From: Bacillus sp. S3
Lineage (GTDB): Bacteria; Bacillota; Bacilli; Bacillales; Cytobacillaceae
Assembly: GCF_005154805.1 (NCBI RefSeq)
Contig: NZ_CP039727.1
Span: 679,501-743,500, forward strand
Reading direction: 5' to 3'
Length of the DNA stretch: 64,000 nucleotides
The position numbers and the translations under genes are program-made. Under the pieces are notes generated by a model. That model was not told where the DNA came from. It saw nothing but the letters and a program-made list of their open reading frames with translations, and did not search any database. Positions 51,062-60,362 of the stretch are shown one piece after another (the stretch's first letter is position 1; the number at the start of each line of letters is the position of its first letter).

Positions 51062-52765
51062 ATGCTTTCTAGTCGCGAAGAAGTATTAAAAATAACAAAT
51101 GAATTAGTAGAAGTGGAAAGTGTAGTTAATACCATTGGTGAGATCGATATGGCTAACAGTTTGTATCACCTGATAGGATCCTTGCCCTATTTTCAAAAAA
51201 ATCCCTCCTATGTGATCAAGTCGGTAACAGAACATGATGAAATCGAGAGGTATAATGTCCTGGCATTGGTGAAAGGGACGAAGGAGAAGAGTAATAAAGC
51301 CATCATCTTAATGGGGCATATGGATACGGTTGGAATTGAGGATTACGGAAAATTAAAAGACAAGGCATGCTTTCCAGATGAATTAATGAAAGCGCTGTCT
51401 AATGAAACTATGCCGCCCCTTGTAAAAGAGCACTTAGATTCAGGCCAGTGGCATTTTGGCCGAGGAGTCTTAGATATGAAGAGCGGTGTAGCAAGCCATT
51501 TCTTTCTATTAAAATACTACTCCGAGCACCCTGAGAAATTATCTGGAAATCTTGTTTTGTTAGCGGAGTGTGATGAAGAAGATAGTTCTCATGGTGTTTT
51601 ATCAGCGCTTGGAGATTTAAAGAGGTGGAGAGATGAACATCATTTGGATTATCTTGCACTGATCAACTCGGATTTCGTTGCACCAAGATTTGAGGGGGAT
51701 CGGAACCGATATATCTATAAAGGGACAGTCGGCAAACTGCTCCCTTCCTTCTTCATTACCGGTTCTGAAACTCATGCAGGTTCCTGCTTTGAAGGGTTGG
51801 ATCCGAACTATCTAGCAGCAGAGCTGACAAGGCAGATAAGCTACAATCCAGATTTATGTGATGAATCATTAGGAGAAACCACCGTCCCGCCCGTTTCCTT
51901 AAAGCAAACGGATTTTAAGCCGACATATACGATACAAACAGCCTTATCTGCCTATGTTTATTTTAATTTCTTTATCCACTCTTGGTCGCCGAAGGATGTC
52001 ATCATTAAGCTTAAGGATCAAGCAGAACTGGCGTTTAATCATGCGTTAAGTAAATTAGCAGAGAGGCATCGAAAATATTGTGAACGCAGTGGACAGCACT
52101 ATTCCGAATTGCCATGGAAACCGAGGGTCATTATTTACGAGGATATGCAAAAGCTCCTTGTCGATCAGCATGGTGAGACCTTTTTGAAGCATATGGAAAA
52201 GTTTAAAACAAAGCTTCTGTTAGATAATACGCTTGATACAAGAATGTTCGCAGCGCGGGTCGTGGAAGAAGAATGGAACTGGATGAAAGACAAGAGCCCG
52301 GCAATCATCATGTTTTATTCGTCCCTTTATTCTCCTCGTATTGAGATGACTGGGAAAAATGAACGGGAACAAAATTTGCTGAAGGCATTGGATGATGCTG
52401 TTGAAACTGTGCAGCCACACTATCCACATCCCATTGTGACAAGAAATTACTTCCCATATGTATGTGATATGAGTTGTGTAGCATTAAGTGATGATGAGGA
52501 AGGGATTCGTGCTGTAACTGAAAACAATCCAGGGTGGGGTACAAAACATTACGTTAATTATGAAGCAATTCGTGAGATTAATGTACCTGTTGTCAATATC
52601 GGTCCATATGGCTATGATGCCCATAATCGCTATGAACGAATGGAAATACTTTATTCTACCGAAATAGTGCCGAATCTTACAAATGAAGTAATCTGCAGAT
52701 TATTGGGGATGGATAGCAAGCAAACGGCCCAGCTTTTAGCTGACGAAACCATTACAAAAGGCTAA
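51062..52765 (+). CDS. RocB-like M20 family peptidase/amidohydrolase
   Basis: 567 residues, matching the RocB family in length. Zinc motifs: IILMGHMDTVG, HFGRGVLDMKSGVASH and LLAECDEEDSSHG; C-terminal NIGPYGYDAHNRYERME. B. subtilis RocB is encoded in a SigL/RocR-controlled arginine operon, but its reaction is not firmly known. Here it follows an amino-acid importer under a sigma-54 promoter, so it may hydrolyse an imported N-acyl amino acid or peptide; that is inference. AAAGGAG lies about 12 nt upstream. Confidence 0.88.
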   Translation: MLSSREEVLKITNELVEVESVVNTIGEIDMANSLYHLIGSLPYFQKNPSYVIKSVTEHDEIERYNVLALVKGTKEKSNKAIILMGHMDTVGIEDYGKLKDKACFPDELMKALSNETMPPLVKEHLDSGQWHFGRGVLDMKSGVASHFFLLKYYSEHPEKLSGNLVLLAECDEEDSSHGVLSALGDLKRWRDEHHLDYLALINSDFVAPRFEGDRNRYIYKGTVGKLLPSFFITGSETHAGSCFEGLDPNYLAAELTRQISYNPDLCDESLGETTVPPVSLKQTDFKPTYTIQTALSAYVYFNFFIHSWSPKDVIIKLKDQAELAFNHALSKLAERHRKYCERSGQHYSELPWKPRVIIYEDMQKLLVDQHGETFLKHMEKFKTKLLLDNTLDTRMFAARVVEEEWNWMKDKSPAIIMFYSSLYSPRIEMTGKNEREQNLLKALDDAVETVQPHYPHPIVTRNYFPYVCDMSCVALSDDEEGIRAVTENNPGWGTKHYVNYEAIREINVPVVNIGPYGYDAHNRYERMEILYSTEIVPNLTNEVICRLLGMDSKQTAQLLADETITKG

Positions 52766-52815
52766 ATTAATCGTTTTGCCAACTTCGTTTTTTATAAAGG
52801 AAAGGCGATGATGAT

Positions 52816-53568
52816 TTGAACACAGGGAAATATTCAGACAGTCTTCAAGATAAACGTGTAGTTATCACAGGCGGAGCAAGCGGAATCGGTCTCGCCACTG
52901 CCATTCGGTTCGCCGAAGAAGGGTCAGTTGTCACGATTTTGGATATTAATGAAGAACGAATTCAGAGTACTCTCAAGGAATACCCAAGAATTAAGCATGG
53001 AATAACAGCCGATGTCAGTAACGCGCAAGAAGTTAAGGATGCTTTTGAAAAAATTGATTCTTTGAAGGGCGGAGTAGATGTCCTGATTGCGAACGCTGGA
53101 ATTAGTGTTAGGGCTAAGTTTATCGATATCACACCTGAACAGTGGAAAAGAGTACTCGGAATTAATCTCGATGGGATTTTTTATACCGCTCAGGAAGCTG
53201 CTAAACGCATGCTTTCCCAAGGGAATGGGGTTATTTTGATGACGGCTTCAACGAATGGACTGGTGGGACATCCATATTATGCTGATTACAATGCATCGAA
53301 AGCAGGGGTCAATCTCTTGGCCAGAACAATGGCATTAGAGCTTGCACCGACAATTCGGGTGAATACCGTCTGCCCGGGATATGTTTTAACACCTATGCAA
53401 ATTGCAGAATATACCCCAGAGATGCTGGAACAAGTGAACGAAAAAATTCCTTTAAAAAGACATGCTCTCCCAGAAGAAGTAGCGGGTCTGTATGCCTTTT
53501 TAGCATCTCGGGAGGCCGCCTATATCACCGGCCAGCATATTCCCATTGATGGCGGGGAACTAGCGTGA
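52816..53568 (+). CDS. Short-chain dehydrogenase/reductase
   Basis: 250 residues, classical SDR: VITGGASGIGLATAIRF (cofactor loop), ILDINEERIQ (acidic residue, NAD type), ANAGISVRAKF, LMTASTNGLVGHPYYADYNASKAG with Y158 and K162, CPGYVLTPMQ. It is more distant from the SDRs at 33721 and 53629 than those two are from each other, so it probably catalyses a different step. TTG start after an AAAGG-type site. Confidence 0.9.
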   Translation: MNTGKYSDSLQDKRVVITGGASGIGLATAIRFAEEGSVVTILDINEERIQSTLKEYPRIKHGITADVSNAQEVKDAFEKIDSLKGGVDVLIANAGISVRAKFIDITPEQWKRVLGINLDGIFYTAQEAAKRMLSQGNGVILMTASTNGLVGHPYYADYNASKAGVNLLARTMALELAPTIRVNTVCPGYVLTPMQIAEYTPEMLEQVNEKIPLKRHALPEEVAGLYAFLASREAAYITGQHIPIDGGELA

Positions 53569-53628
53569 ATTTTTCAACAGTCAGCAGGAAAATAAAGGCG
53601 AAAAGTAGTAAAGGAGTGTTTCTTACTA

Positions 53629-54411
53629 ATGATTAACTACGAAGAATTAATGCAATTAGATGGAAAAGTGGCATTGGTGACCGGCGGAGCATCTGGAATC
53701 GGATTGGCTTCGGCCAAACTTTTGGCCGAAGCCAATGTCCGTGTAGCCTTGCTTGATATAAATGAAGAGCAAGGATTAAAAGCGGTAGATGAAATTGCTA
53801 AAAATGGTTCGGAAGCAGTGTTCATTCGGTGTGATGTTACATCGAATAATGATTGTAAAAATGCCGTTGAAAAGGCAGAAGAGTTATTTGGGAGAATCGA
53901 TATTCTTTTCAATAATGCAGGTGTCATTAAGAGGAAAAATGTAGTCGATCATCATGAGGAAGAATGGGATTTAGTCTTGAATGTTTCTTTAAAGGGTGTG
54001 TTTTTATTATCGAAATATGCCATTCCGCTGATGGCTAAAAATGGCGGAGGGAGTATTATCAATACCGGATCCGGCTGGGGGCTGAAAGGCGGGGATGCAG
54101 CAGCTTCTTACTGTGCAGCGAAAGCGGGTGTAGTCAACTTAACAAAGGCAATGGCAATCGATCATGGTAAACAAAATATCCGTGTCAATTGCATATGTCC
54201 TGGTGACACAGATACACCGTTATTACGAGATGAAGCAAAACAATTACAATTTGACGAAGAATCATTCCTAGCATCGTCAGCAGTTGGCCGGCCGCTTGAA
54301 AGGATTGGAACACCTCATGATATTGCAAAGGGTGTATTATTTCTAGCAAGTGATATGGCGTCGTGGGTCACGGGCACAGTATTAACAGTAGATGGCGGGG
54401 GTTTAGCCTAA
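53629..54411 (+). CDS. Short-chain dehydrogenase/reductase, module copy 2
   Basis: 260 residues, near-collinear with the SDR at 33721: identical blocks include FNNAGVI, SIINTGSGWGLKGGD, CAAKAGVVNLTKAMAIDHG and NIRVNCICPGDTDTPLLR. The active site is Y161 and K165. It lies 21 nt before gcvPA copy 2, the arrangement that locus 1 would have without its IS. The shared order implies linked steps: oxidation or reduction of a hydroxyl by the SDR and a PLP reaction by the GcvP-like pair. Confidence 0.92.
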   Translation: MINYEELMQLDGKVALVTGGASGIGLASAKLLAEANVRVALLDINEEQGLKAVDEIAKNGSEAVFIRCDVTSNNDCKNAVEKAEELFGRIDILFNNAGVIKRKNVVDHHEEEWDLVLNVSLKGVFLLSKYAIPLMAKNGGGSIINTGSGWGLKGGDAAASYCAAKAGVVNLTKAMAIDHGKQNIRVNCICPGDTDTPLLRDEAKQLQFDEESFLASSAVGRPLERIGTPHDIAKGVLFLASDMASWVTGTVLTVDGGGLA

Positions 54412-54432
54412 AACGAGTTTGGAGGAGAAAAC

Positions 54433-55875
54433 ATGATGAATAATTTAAAGAACACAGCGCATCCATATATTCCGAATACAGTTCCAGAAGTACAGGAAGA
54501 GATGTTAAGGGAGATTGGTGTAAAAACAATTGATGAGCTTTTCGACGGTATACCGGAGGAATTGCATTATAAGAAAGAAATGAATATTCCTAAGGCACTT
54601 TCAGAATTTGAGCTTAGGAGATATATCGAAGGAATTTTAAATAAAAACATTAATACGAAAGAATACTTAAACTTTTTAGGGGCTGGCTGTTGGAATCATT
54701 ATGTTCCGGCCGTGTGCGATGAAGTGAATCAACGGGCGGAATTTTTAACGGCCTATGCCGGGGACCCATATGAAGATCATGGCAGATATCAAGCATTATT
54801 TGAGTATCAAAGTTTGATGGCAGAATTAGTAGATATGGATGTTGTCAATGTCCCGACCTTTGATTGGGCACAAGCAGCAGCCACCTCCATCCGAATGGCA
54901 AACCGGATTACGGGACGAAAGGAAGTCCTTTTACCGAAAACCATTGCACCAGATCGCTTGAAAATAATTAAAAACTATTGCTCACCGCATATTGACTGTA
55001 TTCTCGTGGACTATGAAGAGGATTCTGGTCAAATCAATATGAACGATCTTAAAGCTAAGCTGTCAGCAAACACGGCTGCTGTCTATTTTGAAAACCCTTC
55101 CTATTTGGGATTTATTGAAACACAAGGTCAAAAGATTAGTAAACTGGCAAAAAGCTTTAAAGCGATTACGATCGTCGGAGTTGATCCGAGTTCTTTGGGA
55201 GTCCTTGAGCCTCCAAGTCGTTATGGGGCTGATATTGTATGCGGTGACCTGCAGCCGCTTGGTATGCATATGAATTATGGCGGCGGTCAGTCGGGCTTTA
55301 TCGCTACACATGATGATGTAACTTTTATTCAAGAATATCCATCGCGGCTTTTTGGGATTGCCCCTACAGTGGTCGAGGGAGAGTATGGGTTTGGAGATGT
55401 ATTCTATGATCGAACATCTTTTGCCCTTAGAGAAAAAGGGAAAGAGTCGGTTGGAACCCAAACCGCATTATGGGGGATTACAGCAGGTGTATATCTTTCC
55501 TTACTAGGACCAAATGGCATGTATGAGCTCGGTAAATCGATTATGCAAAAATCCCAATATGCGATGGGGCAACTGGAGAACATTCCGAACGTTGTTGCAT
55601 CCCGATTTGTATCCACAAATTTTAAAGAGTTCGTTGTGGACTTTTCTCATACAGGAAAATCAGTGAAGGAAATAAACCAATATTTATTAGACCATGGCAT
55701 TTTTGGGGGCAAAGACTTATCGGAGGAGTTCCCGGAATTAGGGCAGTGTTCATTATTTTGTATTACGGAAATTCATTCAAAAGAAGACATCGATCGCTTA
55801 GTAAGTACCATTCAAGATTGTGTGGAATCAATTGAAAATAAGGAAGAAAGGAATGGTGTACATGCAAAAAATTAA
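54433..55875 (+). CDS. Glycine dehydrogenase subunit 1-like (GcvPA paralogue), module copy 2
   Basis: 480 residues, strongly similar to the protein at 36473 throughout (YLNFLGAGCW, FLTAYAGDPYEDHGRYQALFEYQSL, VPTFDWAQAAATSIRMANRITGRKE, VGVDPSSLGVLEPPSRYGADIVCGDLQPLGMHMN). It shows the same departures from classical GcvPA at the YTPYQPE and YDGGTA motifs. TTTGGAGG precedes the first of two ATGs. The 3' end overlaps the gcvPB start by 14 nt, so the subunits are co-translated. Confidence 0.88.
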   Translation: MMNNLKNTAHPYIPNTVPEVQEEMLREIGVKTIDELFDGIPEELHYKKEMNIPKALSEFELRRYIEGILNKNINTKEYLNFLGAGCWNHYVPAVCDEVNQRAEFLTAYAGDPYEDHGRYQALFEYQSLMAELVDMDVVNVPTFDWAQAAATSIRMANRITGRKEVLLPKTIAPDRLKIIKNYCSPHIDCILVDYEEDSGQINMNDLKAKLSANTAAVYFENPSYLGFIETQGQKISKLAKSFKAITIVGVDPSSLGVLEPPSRYGADIVCGDLQPLGMHMNYGGGQSGFIATHDDVTFIQEYPSRLFGIAPTVVEGEYGFGDVFYDRTSFALREKGKESVGTQTALWGITAGVYLSLLGPNGMYELGKSIMQKSQYAMGQLENIPNVVASRFVSTNFKEFVVDFSHTGKSVKEINQYLLDHGIFGGKDLSEEFPELGQCSLFCITEIHSKEDIDRLVSTIQDCVESIENKEERNGVHAKN

Positions 55876-57439
55876 CCGGGATCATAAAGTCAGAAATTAT
55901 CATCAGGCAAAATGGGATGAGCCCATTATTTTTGAACTCCATAAAAGCGGCGAACGAGGAGTCACGCTCCCTCCTGTTGAAGAAGAAATTACAAACAATG
56001 TCGGCGATGGAGTTTCAGCTATACCATTGGAAATGGTCAGAAAAAAGACTCCGAAATTACCTGAAATCTCGCAAAATAGAGTGCTGCGCCATTATTTACG
56101 TCTATCACAAGAAACATTAGGAGCCGCCTTTAATGTAGAAATTGGGCAAGGAACATGCACGATGAAATACTCTCCTAAAATTAATGAAATGTTTGCCTCT
56201 TCACCGAAAATGTCTGAGCTGCATCCATTGCAGGATGAAAGAACTGTCCAGGGAATGCTTGAAGTTACGCACAAATTAGATTTATGCATGAGAGAGATTT
56301 CTGGTATGGACTTCTTTAGTTTTCAACCAGGAAGTGGGACACAATCATTATTTACGATGGCGTCAATTGTTCGGGCGTATCATGAAGCCAATGGTGAGGG
56401 AGAGCAGCGGAATGAAATCATCACGACGATTTTTTCCCATCCATCACAAGCGGCAACTGCTGCCGTAAAGGGCTATAAAATTATTACATTATATCCTGAT
56501 CAAGACGGCTTCCCAGATATTGAGAAGCTAAAAGCGGCCGTTTCCGAAAGAACAGCAGGTTTTGTCGTCGCTAATCCCGAAGATACAGGAATCTATAACC
56601 CAAGAATAAAAGAGTTTACTAAAATCGTCCATGATGCTGGGGGAATCTGCTATTATGACCAAGCGAATGCAAACGGTTTGTTAGGCATCACAAGAGCGAA
56701 AGAGGCAGGCTTTGACATGTGCTTCTTTAACCTTCATAAAACCTTCTCAACCCCACACGCATGTGGCGGACCAGCAACTGGTGCATTGGGTGTCGTGGAA
56801 AAGTTAAAGGAATTTATGCCGGGACCGTTAGTTGAAAAGCAGGGTGATAGCTATCATTTGATTGATAACTTGAAACATAGCATTGGGAAAGTCCGGTCAT
56901 TTCAAGGGGTTCCTCAAACTGTGCTGCGTGCCTATGCATGGATCAGGGCCCTTGGTGCCGAAGGTCTTAAGGATGTAGCGAAAATTGCTGTGTTAAATAA
57001 CAATTATTTATACCATAAAATACTTACCATTCAAGGCGCCGATGCACCCTACATCAAAGGAAAAAGACTTGAGCAGGTTCGTTATAGCTGGGAGCAGTTA
57101 ACGAAAGATACAGGTGTCACAACAGATGATATTTCCCGCCGTATGGCTGATTTTGCCCATCATTATTGGTCAAGTCATCATCCATTTGTTGTACCGGAGC
57201 CGTTTACGCTGGAACCGACTGAATCCCTTTCAAAAGCCGATTTAGATGAGTACATCGCGTCATTAACACATATCTCACACGAAGCATACACAAATCCGGA
57301 AAAGGTGAAGAATGCCCCGCATAATAGCACAATCCATCGTGTGGATGAGCAGGATTATTTCGAAAATCCGGAAAAATGGTGCATTACATGGCGGTCATAT
57401 TTAAAGAAGGCAACTAAAACGGAAAAAGTAAATTCTTAA
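55862..57439 (+). CDS. Glycine dehydrogenase subunit 2-like (GcvPB paralogue), module copy 2
   Basis: 525 residues from ATG 55862 (MQKINRDHKVRNYHQAKWDE; the frame opens at 55820). PLP lysine K293 in FFNLHKTFSTPHACGGPATG, the same residue number as in copy 1; QPGSGTQSLF replaces the classical QPAAGAHGE; the tail is WCITWRSYL. It is the last gene of the apparent sigma-54 operon. A lacZ remnant and a terminator follow. Confidence 0.9.
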   Translation: MQKINRDHKVRNYHQAKWDEPIIFELHKSGERGVTLPPVEEEITNNVGDGVSAIPLEMVRKKTPKLPEISQNRVLRHYLRLSQETLGAAFNVEIGQGTCTMKYSPKINEMFASSPKMSELHPLQDERTVQGMLEVTHKLDLCMREISGMDFFSFQPGSGTQSLFTMASIVRAYHEANGEGEQRNEIITTIFSHPSQAATAAVKGYKIITLYPDQDGFPDIEKLKAAVSERTAGFVVANPEDTGIYNPRIKEFTKIVHDAGGICYYDQANANGLLGITRAKEAGFDMCFFNLHKTFSTPHACGGPATGALGVVEKLKEFMPGPLVEKQGDSYHLIDNLKHSIGKVRSFQGVPQTVLRAYAWIRALGAEGLKDVAKIAVLNNNYLYHKILTIQGADAPYIKGKRLEQVRYSWEQLTKDTGVTTDDISRRMADFAHHYWSSHHPFVVPEPFTLEPTESLSKADLDEYIASLTHISHEAYTNPEKVKNAPHNSTIHRVDEQDYFENPEKWCITWRSYLKKATKTEKVNS

Positions 57440-57461
57440 TTCGAATTAGGAGGGGTCAGTC

Positions 57462-57554
57462 GAAAAACTTGCCTGTTCATTGTGCGAGGATAATAAACGG
57501 CTCGAGTCCTTCAAGGTGGAAATGCTAAAAGTCGCGGGCCGAGATGCTAAATAA
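57462..57554 (+). pseudogene. Remnant of a second lacZ
   Basis: Thirty codons plus a stop read EKLACSLCEDNKRLESFKVE then MLKVAGRDAK. This aligns without gaps to an internal part of the intact LacZ ([26 protein letters not shown]) encoded at about 44510-44590. Everything else of the gene is gone. It shows that a lacZ once followed gcvPB here too, as it does (after transporter genes) at locus 1. Confidence 0.85.
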
Positions 57555-57565
57555 GGGTGTTAAAA

Positions 57566-57600
57566 AGCGAGGAGCACATTTTGATGCTCCTCGCTTCTAT
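57566..57600 (+). terminator. Intrinsic terminator ending the gcvP/sigma-54 operon
   Basis: A perfect 11-bp stem AGCGAGGAGCA / TGCTCCTCGCT with an 8-nt loop, followed by TCTATTTGT. Its right arm shares 16 nt with the terminator at 29335. Confidence 0.65.
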
Positions 57601-57680
57601 TTGTTGGGAAAGTACTTAATTTCTTAATAAAATGGGAACCTTAATGATGTATATTTTTATTTAGTTAAGGGTGTGAGCGT

Positions 57681-58451
57681 GTGCCAGATACGGATATGTC
57701 CAAATATGAAAAGAAAATTATTATTCGCAATATTCGCTTGGATGACATTGATGAAATTATTGCACTAGGGAAAACCTGCTTTCCGAATATGGATCCATGG
57801 AAACGGGAGCAGCTGCTTAGTCACATTCGCATCTTCCCTGAGGGGCAGTTTTGTGTAGAATTTGAGGATAAAATTGTCGGTTCCTGTTCAAGTCTAATTG
57901 TTAATTTTAACGAATATGACGACCAGCACACCTGGGATACAATCACGGACAATGGATATATCACCAATCATGACCCCGACGGATTCAATCTATACGGAAT
58001 CGAAGTGATGGTGGATCCAGAATATCGCCGGATGAAACTGGGACATCGTCTTTACGAGGCTCGGAAAGAACTGGCCGTTCGCTTAAATCTGCAAAGCATC
58101 ATTATCGGCGGCCGAATCCCCAATTATCACAAATATAAGAATGAAATGACGGCACGTGAATATGTTCAAGCTGTGGAAAAGCACAGCATCTATGACCCCG
58201 TGTTATCCTTTCAGCTTCTGCAGGGTTTTACAATAAAACGGATTAATACAAGTTATCTTCCTGATGACATAGCATCTGCTTCGGCGGCAACCTTAATGGA
58301 ATGGAACAATGTCGATTACCGGCCGAAGAGTAAACGGATTTACCGGACCGCCTTCCCTGTTAGAATCTGTGCGGTCCAGTACATGATGAAAAAGATTGAT
58401 TCGCTTCAGGATTTTAGCAGACAGGTTGAATATTATCCAAAAGCAGCGTAA
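57681..58451 (+). pseudogene. yhcX: YhcX-type GNAT/nitrilase gene, GNAT half only
   Basis: 256 residues matching the N-terminal acetyltransferase half of B. subtilis YhcX (about 513 aa, GNAT plus carbon-nitrogen hydrolase): FEGQFC-type motifs, YGIEVMVDPEYRRMKLGHRLYEARKELA, IIIGGRIPNYHKYKNEMTAREY, VRICAVQYMMKKI. It stops at QVEYYPKAA, exactly where the nitrilase domain should begin. A TnpB element follows, and the last 30 codons of the gene survive beyond it (60187-60279). The GNAT half could still fold, but the bifunctional enzyme is lost. Confidence 0.85.
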
Positions 58452-58600
58452 AACCCCTAACTTTGAGATATGGGAATATAAGCTGCTTTTTGTTATTTTT
58501 TTTATTGAAAACCAAATAACTTACTATACTTTTTGGTGTAATCTGGTATAATTAAATTATGTTTAGAACACATGTTCCTTGGTGGAAGGAGGTGAATACG

Positions 58601-60094
58601 GTGTATAGATCCTATAAAATACAAATTCATCCTCAACATGAGTTGTTTGAATACTGTGATTCTCTATGTTTTAAGGCGAAAAATTTGTACAACATCACCA
58701 ATTACTATATTCGTCAAGTATACACATCGGTAAGAAAAGAAATAAGAAATGAAAATCAACTTCAAGTGTTAAGGGATATTGAAACTCATTTACCACAAAT
58801 GAATGATATTCGTCTAAAAAGCTATGAAAAAGCAAAAGCAAGACCTAGGAAGGTAGACAAAAAAGGCAAAATTATAGAACCAAAGTTGAAACTCTTCAAA
58901 ATGCCAACCCAAGAGAAATCATTCATAGGATATACCTTTGTAGAAGCGCTATTCAAGGTCATGAACCAGATTGATTACACCTCAATGCCCTCTCAGTCCA
59001 ATCAACAAACGATGAGGAAAGTTTATGATGATTGGAAAAGCTATTTTGAAGCCTCTAAGAAATATAAACTCAATCCTGCCAGCTTCTCCGGTAAGCCTAA
59101 GATTCCAAAATATAAACCTAAAAATGGCCGAACAACGTGCTATTTGACGAATCAAATTACTGAAATAAAAGATGGGAATATACTAAAATTACCAGGAACC
59201 CATCTTCAACTAAACGTGGGGAAAATCTCTCTTTCTGAAGGAAAATTACAACAGGTTCGGATTGTACCGTCCTATGGCCGCTATGTATTAGAGATCGTTT
59301 TTAAAGGTGAACAAGAAAAGGAAATCAAACGAACGGATAAACAAAAAAATGAATTTATTTTTACCCCAAGACGGGTAATAGGTATTGATTTAGGTGTTGA
59401 TAACCTTGCAACTATCGTCGATAACACGGGGCTGAAACCTCTGCTTATCAAGGGCACAGGGCTAAAATCAACCAATCAATACTATAACAAATTAAGAGCT
59501 AAATACATGTGTATTATAAGAAATGGAAAGGGTCCAAAAGAAGGGATCTATAACACCAACCGGCTGATTTCCTTGGATCGAAAAAGGAATAACCGCGTCA
59601 TGGACTTTTTACATAAAGCAAGCGCAAAAGTGGTGGAGGTTGCCTTAGAAAGAACGATCGATACCATCATCATAGGAAGAAATGTTGGTTGGAAATCGGG
59701 AGCAGAAATGAAAAAGTCTGATAAGCAAACTTTCATTCAAATTCCGTATGCAACTTTCATAGAAATGATTCGATTCAAGGCCGAACGTCAAGGTATTCAA
59801 GTCATCGACCGTGAAGAAAGCTACACCAGTAAGTCTAGCTTCTTGGATCAGGATCCAATCCCGACATTCGGAGATGAAATTCATCCCAATTTTAGTGGGT
59901 ATCGATGTAGTAGAGCTTTTTATAAGATAAAAGGCTCAAAAGTTCTCATTCATGCGGATGTAAATGGCGCCTTTAATATTGTCCGCAAACATGTAAAGGA
60001 TGCCTTTGAAGGACTTGAAAGAAAACATTTCCTTCAAGCTCCTAAGAAAATCATCATAATGAGAAAAAAAGCAAAGCTGAAGGCCTTGGCCTGA
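58601..60094 (+). CDS. tnpB: RNA-guided endonuclease TnpB
   Basis: About 497 residues. GTG 58601 has AAGGAGGTG upstream; the frame opens at 58559. Split RuvC-like nuclease: D263 in VIGIDLGVDNLATI, E405/E406 in DREESYTSKSSF, D453 in IHADVNGAFNIV. Between the last two motifs the usual CxxC zinc pairs are missing (only one Cys in YRCSRAF), as in a known subgroup of TnpB. N-terminal wedge/REC part: PQHELFEYCDSLCFKAKNLYN. It would use an omega-RNA from its own 3' end. The catalytic triad is intact, so it may be active. Confidence 0.92.
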   Translation: MYRSYKIQIHPQHELFEYCDSLCFKAKNLYNITNYYIRQVYTSVRKEIRNENQLQVLRDIETHLPQMNDIRLKSYEKAKARPRKVDKKGKIIEPKLKLFKMPTQEKSFIGYTFVEALFKVMNQIDYTSMPSQSNQQTMRKVYDDWKSYFEASKKYKLNPASFSGKPKIPKYKPKNGRTTCYLTNQITEIKDGNILKLPGTHLQLNVGKISLSEGKLQQVRIVPSYGRYVLEIVFKGEQEKEIKRTDKQKNEFIFTPRRVIGIDLGVDNLATIVDNTGLKPLLIKGTGLKSTNQYYNKLRAKYMCIIRNGKGPKEGIYNTNRLISLDRKRNNRVMDFLHKASAKVVEVALERTIDTIIIGRNVGWKSGAEMKKSDKQTFIQIPYATFIEMIRFKAERQGIQVIDREESYTSKSSFLDQDPIPTFGDEIHPNFSGYRCSRAFYKIKGSKVLIHADVNGAFNIVRKHVKDAFEGLERKHFLQAPKKIIIMRKKAKLKALA

Positions 60095-60186
60095 TGTGGT
60101 AGCGGGACTTGTGGTAGCCCGTGAAAAGACAATGGGCTATTAAAGCCTATTCTTTCGAAACCCCTAATATAAAGGTATGGGGATAC
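60050..60186 (+). ncRNA. Putative omega-RNA of TnpB
   Basis: By the known arrangement, the guide RNA covers the tnpB 3' end up to the element's right end, and the guide itself is the adjoining flank. Hairpins are visible after the stop: GCGGG/CCCGT and GCCC/GGGC around 60101-60146, then CCCC/GGGG at 60160-60182. The guide would be yhcX sequence starting near 60184. Not proven by sequence alone. Confidence 0.45.
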
Positions 60187-60279
60187 TCATTAAGACGCTC
60201 GCGAAATTCCAGCTCGATGCGTCAATCACGCGACAGACGGCATGATTTGTATCAGATTGTCTGGAAAAATAAAAATTAG
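60187..60279 (+). pseudogene. yhcX: C-terminal fragment of the yhcX nitrilase
   Basis: Thirty codons reading SLRRSRNSSSMRQS then RDRRHDLYQIVWKNKN and a stop. This matches the end of YhcX (LRRQRQ...KDRRRDIYHIQYKK). Together with 57681-58451 it proves one ancestral gene, but about 220 nitrilase residues between the halves are absent. Confidence 0.8.
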
Positions 60280-60300
60280 TCCTTGAATGCAGGGAATCCA

Positions 60301-60329
60301 TTGATTTCCATTTCTGGTAATGTTATGAT
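60301..60329 (+). promoter_or_regulatory. SigA promoter of the hflX leader
   Basis: TTGATT (60301-60306), 17 nt, TATGAT (60324-60329). The expected start is about 60336, giving a leader of roughly 370 nt before hflX. Confidence 0.6.
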
Positions 60330-60362
60330 TTAAGTAATTATAGAGAAATGGAGGTTTTCCTA

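Larger units (their letters stand above)
58452..60186 (+). mobile_element. IS605/IS1341-type TnpB element without TnpA
   Basis: The element lies between the two yhcX fragments. The left end (about 58455) and right end (about 60158) both contain AACCCCTAA followed by a small hairpin with a GGG partner (ATATGGG; GTATGGGG), like IS605-group ends. No Y1 transposase is present, so it is an IS1341-like, non-autonomous copy. The exact boundaries are uncertain by a few bases. Confidence 0.75.
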
